64,000 nucleotides of DNA from positions 62,001 to 126,000 of the forward strand of contig NZ_FNCJ01000020.1 in NCBI RefSeq assembly GCF_900100735.1. Reading direction: 5' to 3'. This document shows positions 8,992 to 18,281 of this stretch, in pieces. Made by a program: the position numbers and the translations under genes. The notes below the pieces were generated by a model. The model saw nothing but the letters and a program-made list of their open reading frames with translations. It was not told the DNA's origin and did not search any database. Source of the DNA: Paraburkholderia phenazinium (GTDB lineage Bacteria; Pseudomonadota; Gammaproteobacteria; Burkholderiales; Burkholderiaceae). Each line of letters starts with the position of its first letter. Positions within the stretch are counted from its first letter, which is position 1.

Positions 8992-10452
8992 TCATTGCTC
9001 GATCGATACGGCATCGATATGGCTGATCCGCTTACCGTAGCTATTCGATTCGCTTTCCGTGACGAGGAAGAAACGAAGCGTCTCCACGTAGTAGCCCGAC
9101 CGCGTCGAGTGGTCGCCCGCCATACAATCGATCGGCCATGCACGGCCCGGAAGGGCAGCATTCAGCGTTGAAGCATCCAGCGGTTTTCCGATCCGACACG
9201 TCGTCTCATCGTGGTTGACCAACCCGCCTGGCTGCGAGCCTCTCGTGCTGCTTCGATAGTTGAAAGTAGCGCCTTCAGCAAACGTCGATATCGCCGTGCT
9301 AAGTTGTTCGGTTAGGCTTCCGCCGATCTCCGGCGTGTTATTGATCATTCTTGAGCCAAGTTGAGCAAACCCACCGACGGAAGCGCGGTCGACGTAAAAG
9401 TAGTGATACGACTCTCGCAACAGCGTTGTACCGTCCTGCTGCGGTTGCAATTCGATCACGTCCTGGGTTTGAGGAAACTGGGATGAAGAACTGGTTAGCG
9501 TCACGGTTGCTTTTGAAAAGCGTGCGACACCGGGCAGCGCCTGACTGAATGCGTCCGCTGCAGTGCGCACGTCGTCGGGTATCGGGCCGACTTCGATGGC
9601 GGGCATCTCAGGGGTTTGCGACTTCACGCGGATAACGCTGCCACCGATCGGGCCGGAGAAGTGCTCGGGATCGATTGGCGCGCCACACACGGCATGCGCG
9701 ACCTGTACAAACAACGGGTCGGACTCAATGGGAGAGGAGGGCGGCGGTTGATCGAGTACTTTCGTCGCGTCAGTAATGCCGCCCTCAGGTGAAAAGTAGT
9801 AGCGAATCAGCACTTGCGCGTTCCCGGCTGCGCAATCGAGAGCGATCGATTCGCGAATTGAATCATACGGGGCGCCATAAGGCGGATTGAGCGTGATCTT
9901 CGGATAGTCGATGCGCGCCCAAACCGTTCTTACCTTTCCTGAATCGCGCACGCTGCGCGTATCGATCTGAAACAGCGCATCTCCACCTCCTCTGCCGATG
10001 TTCACGAGACGCTCTCGATACAGAGGTAAGGCGCATATTGCCCTCAGACGCACAAGTCCAGGCGAGCCCTCGCTTTCCGACCGATACACCGCTTGCCTGT
10101 AGGATCTGGACGCGCTTTCGAAAAGCCGGAGGAATCTGTTGCCTTGATAGGTATCGATCAGCAACGTTCGTTCACGTTGTGCTGCGCAATCGATCTGTTC
10201 GACCGACGTTGATTGCATCGTATCGTCGCGGACTGCCCCGCCGTGCTCCATACGATAGACCGGACCCTGTTCGACGAGGTAGATATCGTCACCGATACGA
10301 ATGGCCGATTCCGGCAGGTACGTGGACATGGCATCCGTCGGCACCGGAACCCAGTTCATCGCGATTGCGTTCCCGGATAAGCCAGCAATGGCGAACGATA
10401 ACGGCACGAAAGCGATGCGCCAGCGGCGGAGGAAGTCGGTCTTTGAAATCAT
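8992..10452 (-). CDS. Exported hypothetical protein
   Basis: 486 residues from the ATG at 10452. The N-terminus has a positively charged segment, a hydrophobic core (IAFVPLSFAIAGLSG) and a likely cleavage after NAIA. The rest is a soluble periplasmic or surface protein with several Cys residues (for instance in VEQIDCAAQ and LRAICALP) and no recognised catalytic motif. Base composition is somewhat less GC-rich than the flanking housekeeping-type genes. It is convergent with the DnaJ-domain gene. It shares its neighbourhood and exported nature with the next gene, and may share the same general fold in its first half, but I see no clear sequence identity between them. Confidence 0.7.
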   Translation of the reverse strand: MISKTDFLRRWRIAFVPLSFAIAGLSGNAIAMNWVPVPTDAMSTYLPESAIRIGDDIYLVEQGPVYRMEHGGAVRDDTMQSTSVEQIDCAAQRERTLLIDTYQGNRFLRLFESASRSYRQAVYRSESEGSPGLVRLRAICALPLYRERLVNIGRGGGDALFQIDTRSVRDSGKVRTVWARIDYPKITLNPPYGAPYDSIRESIALDCAAGNAQVLIRYYFSPEGGITDATKVLDQPPPSSPIESDPLFVQVAHAVCGAPIDPEHFSGPIGGSVIRVKSQTPEMPAIEVGPIPDDVRTAADAFSQALPGVARFSKATVTLTSSSSQFPQTQDVIELQPQQDGTTLLRESYHYFYVDRASVGGFAQLGSRMINNTPEIGGSLTEQLSTAISTFAEGATFNYRSSTRGSQPGGLVNHDETTCRIGKPLDASTLNAALPGRAWPIDCMAGDHSTRSGYYVETLRFFLVTESESNSYGKRISHIDAVSIEQ

Positions 10453-10974
10453 ATACTGGATCAAGGGTGGCTCAACCGGTCGAGTTCAGACGGCGCTCAT
10501 ACCTATATGCACCCCTCAAGCCGTGTTCGTGGAGGAATTATGTCTCAATGGGTTTTCGACAAATTCCGCAGAAACTTGACCTTCGCCACTCCCAAAAAGC
10601 CCGCGCGTGGACGCATCAGGTGACCGTTTCAGATCGTGCCATGCCTTTTGCATGAGACGCGTGCCCGAGATGATCGTCGACCTCGACCGAGGGACGAAGT
10701 GCGGCCATGACCGGTCATCCAGCGTCGTCGGCTAAATTCCGAACAATTTCCGCAATCATGGGGCGCGTGTGGACCTCAATCGGATCAATTCCCGCTCGAC
10801 CATGCTTCTGAACATCACTGCTTGATCGTCGAGTTCGCGTTGTGACTTCGATCTCATTCGGCTCAAGAGCTCAGAAATTATGCCGTTAATTGCAGAGATA
10901 GGGCCGAAACGGAAGGTATGATTCGACCAATCACAATTCATAATTCATAATTCTTGCCGACACCAACATCGATC
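10453..10974. other. Divergent intergenic region
   Basis: About 520 bp between two divergent exported-protein genes. No reading frame has convincing start signals or protein character. The last 60 bp are AT-rich, with a short tandem repeat of TTCATAA near 10937-10950, and probably hold the promoter of the plus-strand gene. Confidence 0.4.
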
Positions 10975-12042
10975 ATGAAGGCGACAATGCAGCTGCCAAT
11001 TTTCCGCATCACGTTCTCTATCGCCCTCCTATGTCTCAGTGGCATTAGTCAAGCAGCACAGTCCGCTGATCCGCTATCGACACTCCCTGCCGATCCTCAA
11101 CAAACCACGCAACCGCAGTGGGTCAAAGCGGTACCACCATACCCCTTAACACTGTTTTCCAAAGCTGAAGTGGATCTGAACTCCGTTAAGCAAGGTGACA
11201 ACGGTCAAATCACTGCTTGGGAAAGAGACACCTACGAGAAACCGCAGCAGCCTTCAACTGACTATGTGTTCCAGATTGGTGAAGCTCATTATTTAATCGA
11301 TTGCAATGATGGAAAATACACTTCTCTAGCAGTGAATACTAGAAGAGCGAATGGAGACTTGGTTAGGTCCGTTCCAATGCCCGAGTCCGTACAAAAATAC
11401 ATGGCCGACGTCCCACCTGATTCATTGATTAGTGCCGAAGTGACTCTCGCCTGTGCGCAGGCAAAAAAGAATTGGCCTATTGATCAACATTATGATTTGC
11501 ACATTAAGCCCAAACACGTCGCTACGATCACACCTCTTACATCACAAGAAAAAGAGAAAATAGATCAAGCGATAGCCCAACGGAAGGAAACCGACAAACG
11601 TAATGCCCCCGTCGTTGAACCACTACTGACCGCACAAAATGGAAAAAACGTATGCCACACGATGAACGGAGTTGATGGAAACCCGTCTTCCTATGAATTG
11701 TGTGATGCACAGGGCATGTTCTCGCATGACGTCTATAGCGTTCGGATCGGAGGAATTATCTTTCTTCGAGGAATCGATGACGATACGACCAAAGGCATTG
11801 ACGGTGTGTTCTATGGTAGTCCAATTCGACTCCAATGCGAGCCTGTCAATCAGTTGGCAGATGGTGTAACGAATAAAACTATAGAAGGTGCCATTCAGGC
11901 CGATAGGATGTCGTCGAAAAAAATCTCGTTCGATGATGAATTGAGGTTCGCAATACTGACCAATGTAGTCGAGATCGGGAGACATTGCACACTGAGCAAT
12001 ACGGACGGCGTCATGGCAAAGCTTGACGTTGTTTCTCCATAA
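10975..12042 (+). CDS. Exported hypothetical protein, AT-rich gene
   Basis: 355 residues. A signal peptide (FRITFSIALLCLSGISQA-A) is followed by a domain around residues 45-150 whose pattern (WVKAVPPYPLTLF, then VDLNSVKQGDNGQITAWERDTYEKPQ) resembles the surface-adhesin E type fold; that is a tentative call. The second half has paired Cys residues (VCHTMNG, YELCDAQG, IRLQCEP, RHCTLSN), suggesting disulfides in an extracytoplasmic protein. Codon use is visibly AT-richer (many AAA, GAT and ATT codons) than the rest of the window, which suggests recent acquisition. No strong Shine-Dalgarno is seen, so the ATG at 10975 versus 10987 is open. Confidence 0.72.
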   Translation: MKATMQLPIFRITFSIALLCLSGISQAAQSADPLSTLPADPQQTTQPQWVKAVPPYPLTLFSKAEVDLNSVKQGDNGQITAWERDTYEKPQQPSTDYVFQIGEAHYLIDCNDGKYTSLAVNTRRANGDLVRSVPMPESVQKYMADVPPDSLISAEVTLACAQAKKNWPIDQHYDLHIKPKHVATITPLTSQEKEKIDQAIAQRKETDKRNAPVVEPLLTAQNGKNVCHTMNGVDGNPSSYELCDAQGMFSHDVYSVRIGGIIFLRGIDDDTTKGIDGVFYGSPIRLQCEPVNQLADGVTNKTIEGAIQADRMSSKKISFDDELRFAILTNVVEIGRHCTLSNTDGVMAKLDVVSP

Positions 12043-12237
12043 CGAAGCAAGTTGTGGCAACAGGCGTCTTGCGCGGATGTCCGTAGTTGAGAAAGCTGGA
12101 TGTCTCTTGTGGGTCGCGCGCTGCCGATCGCAGCCTGGCGCGGTTGAAGCTGCGTATGCCGATTGCATGAGACGTCACGCGGCCAGAAAGGGACACTCGA
12201 CCACTGCACAAAGATCTTTGACAATCGCGATGTCAGG

Positions 12238-13365
12238 TCAATGCCCGGTCCAAACCACGCGGTCATCGACGGCGTAAAGCCTGCAGTCTGCAAGCCCGCG
12301 TCGGTTGCATAGCGCGAGCGCCCGCGCGGCAGGATCAGAAGGTAGCGAAGTGTCTTGTGATGTTGTGCCAACAGCATATTGCCCAGTTCCGCCGCTTGAA
12401 ATGACGAACGCACGCGGAAAGGGTTTGGACTGGTATTCGTGATAGGCGTTTTTGCCGTCATCTCCGAGCAAAGTAAGGGGGTCGGCAGGGGGCATGTCCG
12501 TGGTTTCCTTGCCCGGTTGAAACCAGTCTTTCAAAGGCCGTTCCGCCAACCACCGCAGCTTCAGCCCCACCGACATCTGTGGCTCAGAGTTCGGGAGATT
12601 CAACGTGCGCTCACGTTGGGCCACCCTCACATTGGTTTCTGCCATCATCTGTGATAGCGACTTCGAAACATCGAAGCCCTTCGCAAACAGTTCCTCAGTG
12701 AAAAAGGTATTGCGACTGTCAGCCTTGCATCCGAAGGACGCCCGTTCGCCCGACGCTGACGTGATCACGATGCGCCGTTCCCCCTGGAGTTCCGGTAGGA
12801 ACGACCCAGAATAGCAGGCGGCGAGTATCACGACCGTCGGCCGATTGCCCAAAGGCGCGAGCGCGGCCGACAGTTGTGTGGCCGTCATGGGCTTGAACTC
12901 CTGGTGCGCGGCATTCACGCTGAGAATCTTCCGGTTGCCGTGCGTGGAAATGAAAACCACCACGATGTCATCGGGTCCGGCATGGCTGGAAATCTCCCGT
13001 ATTGCTCTGGCGAGCGTCGCCGGAGTCGCGAACGGGAAACGCAACTTGTCCGTCTGCCTCCCGTTGCTGTCTTCGTACTTCAACACCGGTCCGCCCAGTT
13101 CAGAGAGTCGGCTCGAAACCAGCTCCATGTCATTCTGAAAAGCGGTGGAGGTTGAGTTCATGGCGAAACCGGCAAACCACACGCGGCGATCTGTCGCCTG
13201 GGTTGCGGCCTGCACGGCCTGCGCATCTTGCTGCTGCTCAAGCGCTAGGCTTTGCTTCAGCGCATATGGGTCGCGCGGCGACAACTCGGTACATCCGATC
13301 AAGGTAATCGAAGCCAACAGCGCTGAAAGGGCGCGTATGCAATTTGTCGGCTTGGATTGCTTCAT
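12238..13365 (-). CDS. C13/caspase-like cysteine peptidase lipoprotein
   Basis: Putative cysteine peptidase of the legumain/caspase (clan CD) fold, held in the membrane as a lipoprotein. The signal peptide ends in a lipobox with Cys at residue 25 (ITLIGC). A catalytic His lies in FISTHGN at residue 142 and a catalytic Cys in ILAACYSGSF at residue 184. Each follows a hydrophobic beta strand (IVVVFIS and TVVILAA), the classic clan CD arrangement. After SGERASFGC comes a C-terminal segment of about 150 residues without a known domain. Substrate unknown. It is convergent with the AT-rich exported-protein gene. Nothing suggests an operon. Confidence 0.82.
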   Translation of the reverse strand: MKQSKPTNCIRALSALLASITLIGCTELSPRDPYALKQSLALEQQQDAQAVQAATQATDRRVWFAGFAMNSTSTAFQNDMELVSSRLSELGGPVLKYEDSNGRQTDKLRFPFATPATLARAIREISSHAGPDDIVVVFISTHGNRKILSVNAAHQEFKPMTATQLSAALAPLGNRPTVVILAACYSGSFLPELQGERRIVITSASGERASFGCKADSRNTFFTEELFAKGFDVSKSLSQMMAETNVRVAQRERTLNLPNSEPQMSVGLKLRWLAERPLKDWFQPGKETTDMPPADPLTLLGDDGKNAYHEYQSKPFPRAFVISSGGTGQYAVGTTSQDTSLPSDPAARALALCNRRGLADCRLYAVDDRVVWTGH

Positions 13366-13857
13366 TTGTTATTCGTCCAGTTTGTCTTACGCGCCATTCG
13401 CACAGGCACCGAGATCGACACGCTTTCTCGAACGCTTACAACCCGCCATCGATTGCACGCTAAGGCAGGCGCAAAATCTGATCTGCGACTAGTCAAGACT
13501 CAACATAGCCGGATGCTCATAGGAGAGCATCGCTGTTCTGCCCAACCTTCACGTCGAGAGGCGTCCTGGCACAGGGATACCAAACCGTTCACGACGTGTC
13601 TATTCAAGCGAATTGCGCGGTGCACAAGGGAGATGTTCTGCTGGATGTGCAGAAGTGTCTGTCCGAGTTGATTCTAATGCTATCGAAGTGTAGGACGCCA
13701 TAATGGTTAAATTCGGGATGTCATCGAATGACCGTTCTGAAGAACATCCATAGACCGTTGTGGGTCGGCTACGGTCGATCGCGAAAGTCCGAGTGCGGCC
13801 TGGAGCAGCAGCGCACCCTGCAACCCGAACCGCTTAGTCATGAAGCTTCGAAGCAGG
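13366..13857. other. Non-coding or degraded stretch
   Basis: About 490 bp between the start of the C13-like gene and the end of the broken dehydrogenase. The part next to 13365 must include the promoter of the C13-like gene. No frame shows a recognisable protein. The presence of a pseudogene directly beside it fits a decaying region. Confidence 0.35.
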
Positions 13858-14446
13858 TTACTGCCACACGCGGTAGATACGCCCTGCCTGTGGGCCGGCC
13901 ACACTGCGCACATATGCTTGCGCTACGCGTGCAGCAGGTACGGCGTCGAATCCAGGGAAGAATCGCCCGTAGTTCGACAACGACTCGACCAGCATCGTCG
14001 GGCTCACTGCGTTGATACGGAGTCCGCGCGGTAGCTCAACGGCCGCACCTCGCACGAAACCTTCCAGTGCGGCGTTTACCGCCATCGCATTTGCACCTTG
14101 ATGAATCGGTTCATCAATGCCGGTGGTCAAGGTGATCGAACCGCCGTCGTTTAGCACATGCTGACCAAGCAAAGCGAGGCGGACCTGGCCCAGCCGTTTG
14201 TCCTGAAGACCAACATTAAAATCCGCAGGGAGCATCTCTGGAAGCGGACCCAGGAAGAGTCCGCCTGCAGCCGAGACGATCGCATCACCGCGTCCGACTT
14301 TGCCATACAGGGCATCGACGCTTGCGTCGCTGGTGATAGTCGCCGCTCGTGCGGCCCACCCTCACCACGTCATGCTGACGGTCAACCAGAGCTTGCGCCA
14401 CAGCGCTGCCTACGGTGCCAGTTGCACCAACAATAAGAACTCGCAT
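13858..14446 (-). pseudogene. Short-chain dehydrogenase/reductase, frameshifted
   Basis: Small NAD(P)-dependent SDR of about 195 residues, split by one frameshift. The first frame starts at the ATG at 14446 and gives MRVLIVGATGTVGSAVAQAL, a typical Rossmann start with a GATGTVG nucleotide-binding motif, then runs on to RVGRTSG. Near 14340 the homologous frame changes by one base and continues with TSDASVDALYGKVG, then the SAAGG strand. The second frame runs to the stop at 13858 through NAALEGFVRGAAVELPRGLRINAVSP, the usual SDR C-terminal region. A cannibalised gene or a sequencing error would look the same here. Confidence 0.72.
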
Positions 14447-14636
14447 GAACCACTCCTTTGTTGAAGTAAAGTGGCGCCATTATTTTGCGAATCCTTATCG
14501 TTGATAAAGTGCCTCCTGGTTGGGACGTTCGGAACTCGCTATTCGCAATGCTCAAGCACAGTCAAGCCTATTCAATTCATTAGCCGATGCCGAACCCGCG
14601 CTCCTCGGCTGCCAGCCGGCTCTCTGCACTTCACAA

Positions 14637-16178
14637 TTAATCGCCGGGCCTGAGCGTGATCATGAAGGACGGGGGTGCCTGACCGTTTTCGTCCAGCGGC
14701 ATTGGATCAGAGCGCCTGACCGCCTCAAGAGCGGCCTGGTCCCAGGCCTGATCGCCGCTGGAGCGGGCAATCTTCACCGACTCCAGGTTGCCGGAAGTTG
14801 CGCAATGGACTTCGACCACCGTTTCCAGACTATTTACCTTTCCATTCCAGACGATGTTGGGGCGTATGCGTCGCCCGACCATTTCTGCATAGTTGAGCAC
14901 CTTCGGCGCAGCGACCGGTTGCCGAGGAGCATGCGGCATCGATGCCAGGTTCTTCAGCGCGTTCATGAGCATGGAAGCAGCACGTCTCTGGTTTTCGAGC
15001 TCGGCAAGCATGACCCAATCGCGCGCCGGTTGCGGCGTTTCGTCAAAGGCACGCCGGTAGATGCGCGTGGCTTTGCACCACGCCGCAGGAGAAAGATCCG
15101 CCTGCCTGCCTATCATCAAGACGCCGAGATCTTCTGTCTCGCCAGGGTCGCGTTTCAGCGCGTCCGAGATGGACGCCGAGAGTGCAAGTTGGCCTTGTAG
15201 CCGCTGCCCGGCGGTGATCTGTGGTGGCGGGGTGCTCTGGGTTGACTGCTTGACCAGATCGAACATTGCCTGCAGTTGAGCGCGAAACTCTTCATCGCTC
15301 TGCGTTCCCAGTGACAGATAGCGCTTCGAAATCAGTTGCAGATTCTTTATGCCACCGCAATCTAACGGCGCGTTGTCCAGAGCCCGCGTCGTCATGTCCA
15401 TCAGCCGTTCACGGTCTTCCCGCGAGATTCTCGCCATCCCATCCAGCATGCCCAATGCGCGCGACACGGCAAATGAGCCCGCAGTAGCCGGGTTGTTATC
15501 GGAGGAAAAATAATTCTTGATGTCCGGATCGGATGCGACGTTTTTCGCCCAGTCCTCAAGAAGCTTCGCCTTGGTTGAGCCCGGAAGGATGCCGACCCTG
15601 GCTAGCGCGGTTGTGTCGACCGGCTTCCCGAATTCAAATGGGAGCGCCGCTGCCAGAAGCGGCGGACTGGCAGCGCCGACAGGAAAAGACGGCGGGTGAA
15701 CACTACCCGCTGCAGCAGGATTGCTCGCGGCCGCCGCCTCGCCCTGGTCGGCACGAGTTTGATTGACGATCAGGCGCGGCAAATTGAAAACGAAGTTTGT
15801 TTCAACGGCAACGGGCTTGCCATCTGTGCCGGAAAACGGCCTGCAGTCGGCGCGTCGCGATGCCTGAAGGGCGAGATTGTCGAACACGGGATTGCCAGAC
15901 GACTGTTCCACGACGGCATCGCTGATCTGTCCACTTGCATCAATCGATACCCGAACCGCGACGTCGGCTCGCGGCACTCGCTCCAACGCGGGCCCTGCCG
16001 ATTTCAGATCATCGGTAGACAGACCGTAGCTGCATGGAATACTCTGCGCGGGCACATAGGACGGCGCCGATGTGATATTTGCCCTCGCAGTCGCCGTGCC
16101 CAGGATGCAGGCAAGAATCAGGAGTGCTTTTGCTGCATGGATACGTGGCTGCAAATTCCAACCAGGGAACGGGTGCAT
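14637..16178 (-). CDS. Exported protein with two TonB-C-like domains
   Basis: 513 residues. A signal peptide (AKALLILACILGTATARA) is followed at about 55-130 by a TonB C-terminal-like unit (DVAVRVSIDASGQISDAVVEQSSGNPVFDNLALQ is its core, as short runs of V and I around a GxI turn). A long central region of about 300 residues is helical and lacks a known domain. The last 80 residues form a second unit of the same kind (VVEVHCATSGNLESV, SSGDQAWDQAALEAV). True TonB is anchored by a membrane helix and has a proline-rich spacer; neither is present, and no ExbB/ExbD gene is near. It is probably a periplasmic binding or scaffold protein. AGGAAAA precedes the ATG. Confidence 0.75.
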   Translation of the reverse strand: MHPFPGWNLQPRIHAAKALLILACILGTATARANITSAPSYVPAQSIPCSYGLSTDDLKSAGPALERVPRADVAVRVSIDASGQISDAVVEQSSGNPVFDNLALQASRRADCRPFSGTDGKPVAVETNFVFNLPRLIVNQTRADQGEAAAASNPAAAGSVHPPSFPVGAASPPLLAAALPFEFGKPVDTTALARVGILPGSTKAKLLEDWAKNVASDPDIKNYFSSDNNPATAGSFAVSRALGMLDGMARISREDRERLMDMTTRALDNAPLDCGGIKNLQLISKRYLSLGTQSDEEFRAQLQAMFDLVKQSTQSTPPPQITAGQRLQGQLALSASISDALKRDPGETEDLGVLMIGRQADLSPAAWCKATRIYRRAFDETPQPARDWVMLAELENQRRAASMLMNALKNLASMPHAPRQPVAAPKVLNYAEMVGRRIRPNIVWNGKVNSLETVVEVHCATSGNLESVKIARSSGDQAWDQAALEAVRRSDPMPLDENGQAPPSFMITLRPGD

Positions 16179-16398
16179 TTTTTCATTTTCCTGTTAGGTG
16201 GGGCACTGTGCTGGCAGGCGTGGGGCGATGGCACGATATTCTATCGAATGACCGCTTTGGACAAACCCGAAAGGCTGCTTTACGCACTGAGTCAGTTCGT
16301 CAGGTTTTTAGCGGCGGTCGTTGATAGGGCGTTGTAATAAATGCTCCGCTTTGGCTGCAAAACGAACGCCGCGGGACCGATCAATGGAGATATAAGCG

Positions 16399-16902
16399 AT
16401 GACCTCGAAAAGCATTCGCAGAGCAACCGCGGAGGACGTACCGGTTCTTACACAGATCCGGAACGATGCACACGCAAACAAGCTTGCGCACTGCGATTAT
16501 GTATGGGGCAAGGAAGGAGACGGATTTTCAGAAGGATGGGTACTAGCCAGTCTCTCGCGAAGAGAGGTGTACGTTGTCGAACAGGACGGCATGCTAGTGG
16601 GGACGTTCTCTCTGGATTGGGACGACGAGACGTACTGGGGGCCTCAAGACCCAGTCGCTGGGTATGTACACGGGATTTCTGTGAGACGCGGTTTTAACGG
16701 CCGTGGACTTGGCAGCCAGATCATCGATTGGTGCGCGAGCAAGGTTGCAGCCTTGAATCGGCGCTTTGTTCGGCTTGAGTGCGACTCGGGAAACACGAAG
16801 CTATGCGCGTACTATGAGTCGCTTGGTTTCATACGTGCAGGACTCAAGCCAATACCCCAAGGTGACGTTATCTGGTCACTGTACGAGAAATTGGCTCACT
16901 AG
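16399..16902 (+). CDS. GNAT-family N-acetyltransferase
   Basis: Transfers an acetyl group from acetyl-CoA to an amine of unknown substrate. The GNAT fold is readable across the 167 residues: SIRRATAEDVPVLTQI for strand 1 and helix 1, VGTFSLDW for strand 4, the acetyl-CoA pyrophosphate loop VRRGFNGRGLGSQ, and LECDSGNTKLCAYYESLGF for the conserved last motif. GGAGAT lies about 8 nt before the ATG. It is a single gene convergent with the AttH-like operon. The base composition is slightly lower in GC than its neighbours. Confidence 0.88.
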   Translation: MTSKSIRRATAEDVPVLTQIRNDAHANKLAHCDYVWGKEGDGFSEGWVLASLSRREVYVVEQDGMLVGTFSLDWDDETYWGPQDPVAGYVHGISVRRGFNGRGLGSQIIDWCASKVAALNRRFVRLECDSGNTKLCAYYESLGFIRAGLKPIPQGDVIWSLYEKLAH

Positions 16903-17036
16903 CTTTGTGACCCGTACTGCGATAGGCTTCTCGCACATGCTTGCCCTAACTGCCGAACGCACAGCGAGAGCAATTGCTGATGTACGAACCAGTGAGACGG
17001 CGAGGCGGATGTTTCACGAATCCCCACCGTCCCTCA

Positions 17037-18281
17037 CTACCGGGCCGCTTTCGCCGGGTTCTGAAGCCCGAATGGCTTTTGATACCCGGTCAGTTCCAGA
17101 TACCCGCGCCCGACGTTCTGATCGCCGCGCTTCACCGTCACTGCGCCTTCCCAGTAAGCCGAACCGGTCGAATCGCGGGTGTCCATTTCCTGATCGTCGA
17201 GCAGGGGTTCGAGCTGCCAGGTCACCGAACCGGTCTTCACCGTCTCAGCCACCGGATAAAGCGTGTTGGTGCGCGGCGAGCGCCACGTCCGCAGTGGGAT
17301 GAAATCGACCTGAGCGGGATCGAACGCCGTGATTCGCCCACTGGCATCGCGCAGCGCCGCATGAGCCCAAACGGCGCCGCCATTGCGGCCGCGGACCTTG
17401 AAGGCCATCAGCGCAGAGCCGTCCGCCAGATTGGCGCCCAGCCAGTCCCATCCCGCGGCATCCGGACTCAGGAGCGTGCTGGACCATTCGTGGTCGAGCC
17501 ATGCTATGCCGTTCACCTGCGTGGTGCCGCCAGGCACTTCTGCGCCGTGTGAATCACTACGCGAAGCGCCGCCGGAATCGCCCGCTGCGCGCGCTGGACG
17601 CGTCACGCTGCCGCTTACGCGCAGTTGCGGTTCGCTGTAGTAGTAACTCGCCTCGTTAGACAGCGGTCCTTTTTGCGAGTAGCCGTGCTCGCCTTGGAGC
17701 AACGGCGGCTGCGTTGGCGTGAGCGACAGATTCAGCGCGAATTCGCCTGCTTGTGCGTTCACCGTGTAGCGGCCGTCGGCGGCACGCACCATCCTCCAGG
17801 CATCCAGCTTGACGTCGGTATTGCCCGGTTTGGCGAAGGCGAGATCGAAGCCTTGTCGTGCGACCTTCTGCTCATGTACGAGTCTGCCGAACGCCGGATC
17901 GCTCAGCGCAGCATGCGCAATGATCAGTTGCGAAGGGGCGAAGGCGCTCGGGTCCGCTGTGTCGTGTCCGGTAGCCGAGCGGAAAAACGTGATCTGGAAG
18001 CCGAGCGGCTGACCGTCCGGCGTAGTGAGCCAGCCGGTGGCGTACCACCATTCGGTCTGAAACCCAGGGTGCGCGCCGGTGTCGGCGGGGAACGCTAGCG
18101 GGTGACCAGGTGTGACCTGCGCAAATTCCGGCGGCGTTGCCATAGCCGGCACGCACATCGTCAACGCGCTGAGGCAGACTAGAGGCGACGCCTTTGACAC
18201 GATTCGGACTGCGATGTGTGTCGACAAGCGAGCAACCATGCATGACCAGGGGAGGAGCAAGCTATTTTTCGCCCACCGCAT
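17037..18281 (-). CDS. AttH/CrtC-like lipocalin-domain exported protein
   Basis: 414-residue extracytoplasmic protein of the AttH / carotenoid 1,2-hydratase-like superfamily, twin lipocalin-type barrels that bind hydrophobic ligands. A signal peptide (ASPLVCLSALTMCVPAMA) precedes the family start motif HPGFQTEWWYATGWL. Later motifs include ITFFRSATG, the Tyr-rich SYYYSEPQL and GIAWLDHEWSS, followed by GWDWLGANLADGSALM. The start at 18281 overlaps the TGA of the upstream permease gene (ATGA) and has AAGGAGG 8 nt before it, so it is translationally coupled. It is the last gene of a three-gene ABC operon and so probably hands a lipophilic substrate to or from that transporter. Reading the frame further upstream gives a false longer protein inside the permease gene. 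Confidence 0.88.
   Translation of the reverse strand: MRWAKNSLLLPWSCMVARLSTHIAVRIVSKASPLVCLSALTMCVPAMATPPEFAQVTPGHPLAFPADTGAHPGFQTEWWYATGWLTTPDGQPLGFQITFFRSATGHDTADPSAFAPSQLIIAHAALSDPAFGRLVHEQKVARQGFDLAFAKPGNTDVKLDAWRMVRAADGRYTVNAQAGEFALNLSLTPTQPPLLQGEHGYSQKGPLSNEASYYYSEPQLRVSGSVTRPARAAGDSGGASRSDSHGAEVPGGTTQVNGIAWLDHEWSSTLLSPDAAGWDWLGANLADGSALMAFKVRGRNGGAVWAHAALRDASGRITAFDPAQVDFIPLRTWRSPRTNTLYPVAETVKTGSVTWQLEPLLDDQEMDTRDSTGSAYWEGAVTVKRGDQNVGRGYLELTGYQKPFGLQNPAKAAR

Noticed and set aside
10756..10941. A 61-residue minus-strand frame in the intergenic region
   Set aside because: It has no start signal and resembles no family. It is too short to be trusted without conservation.
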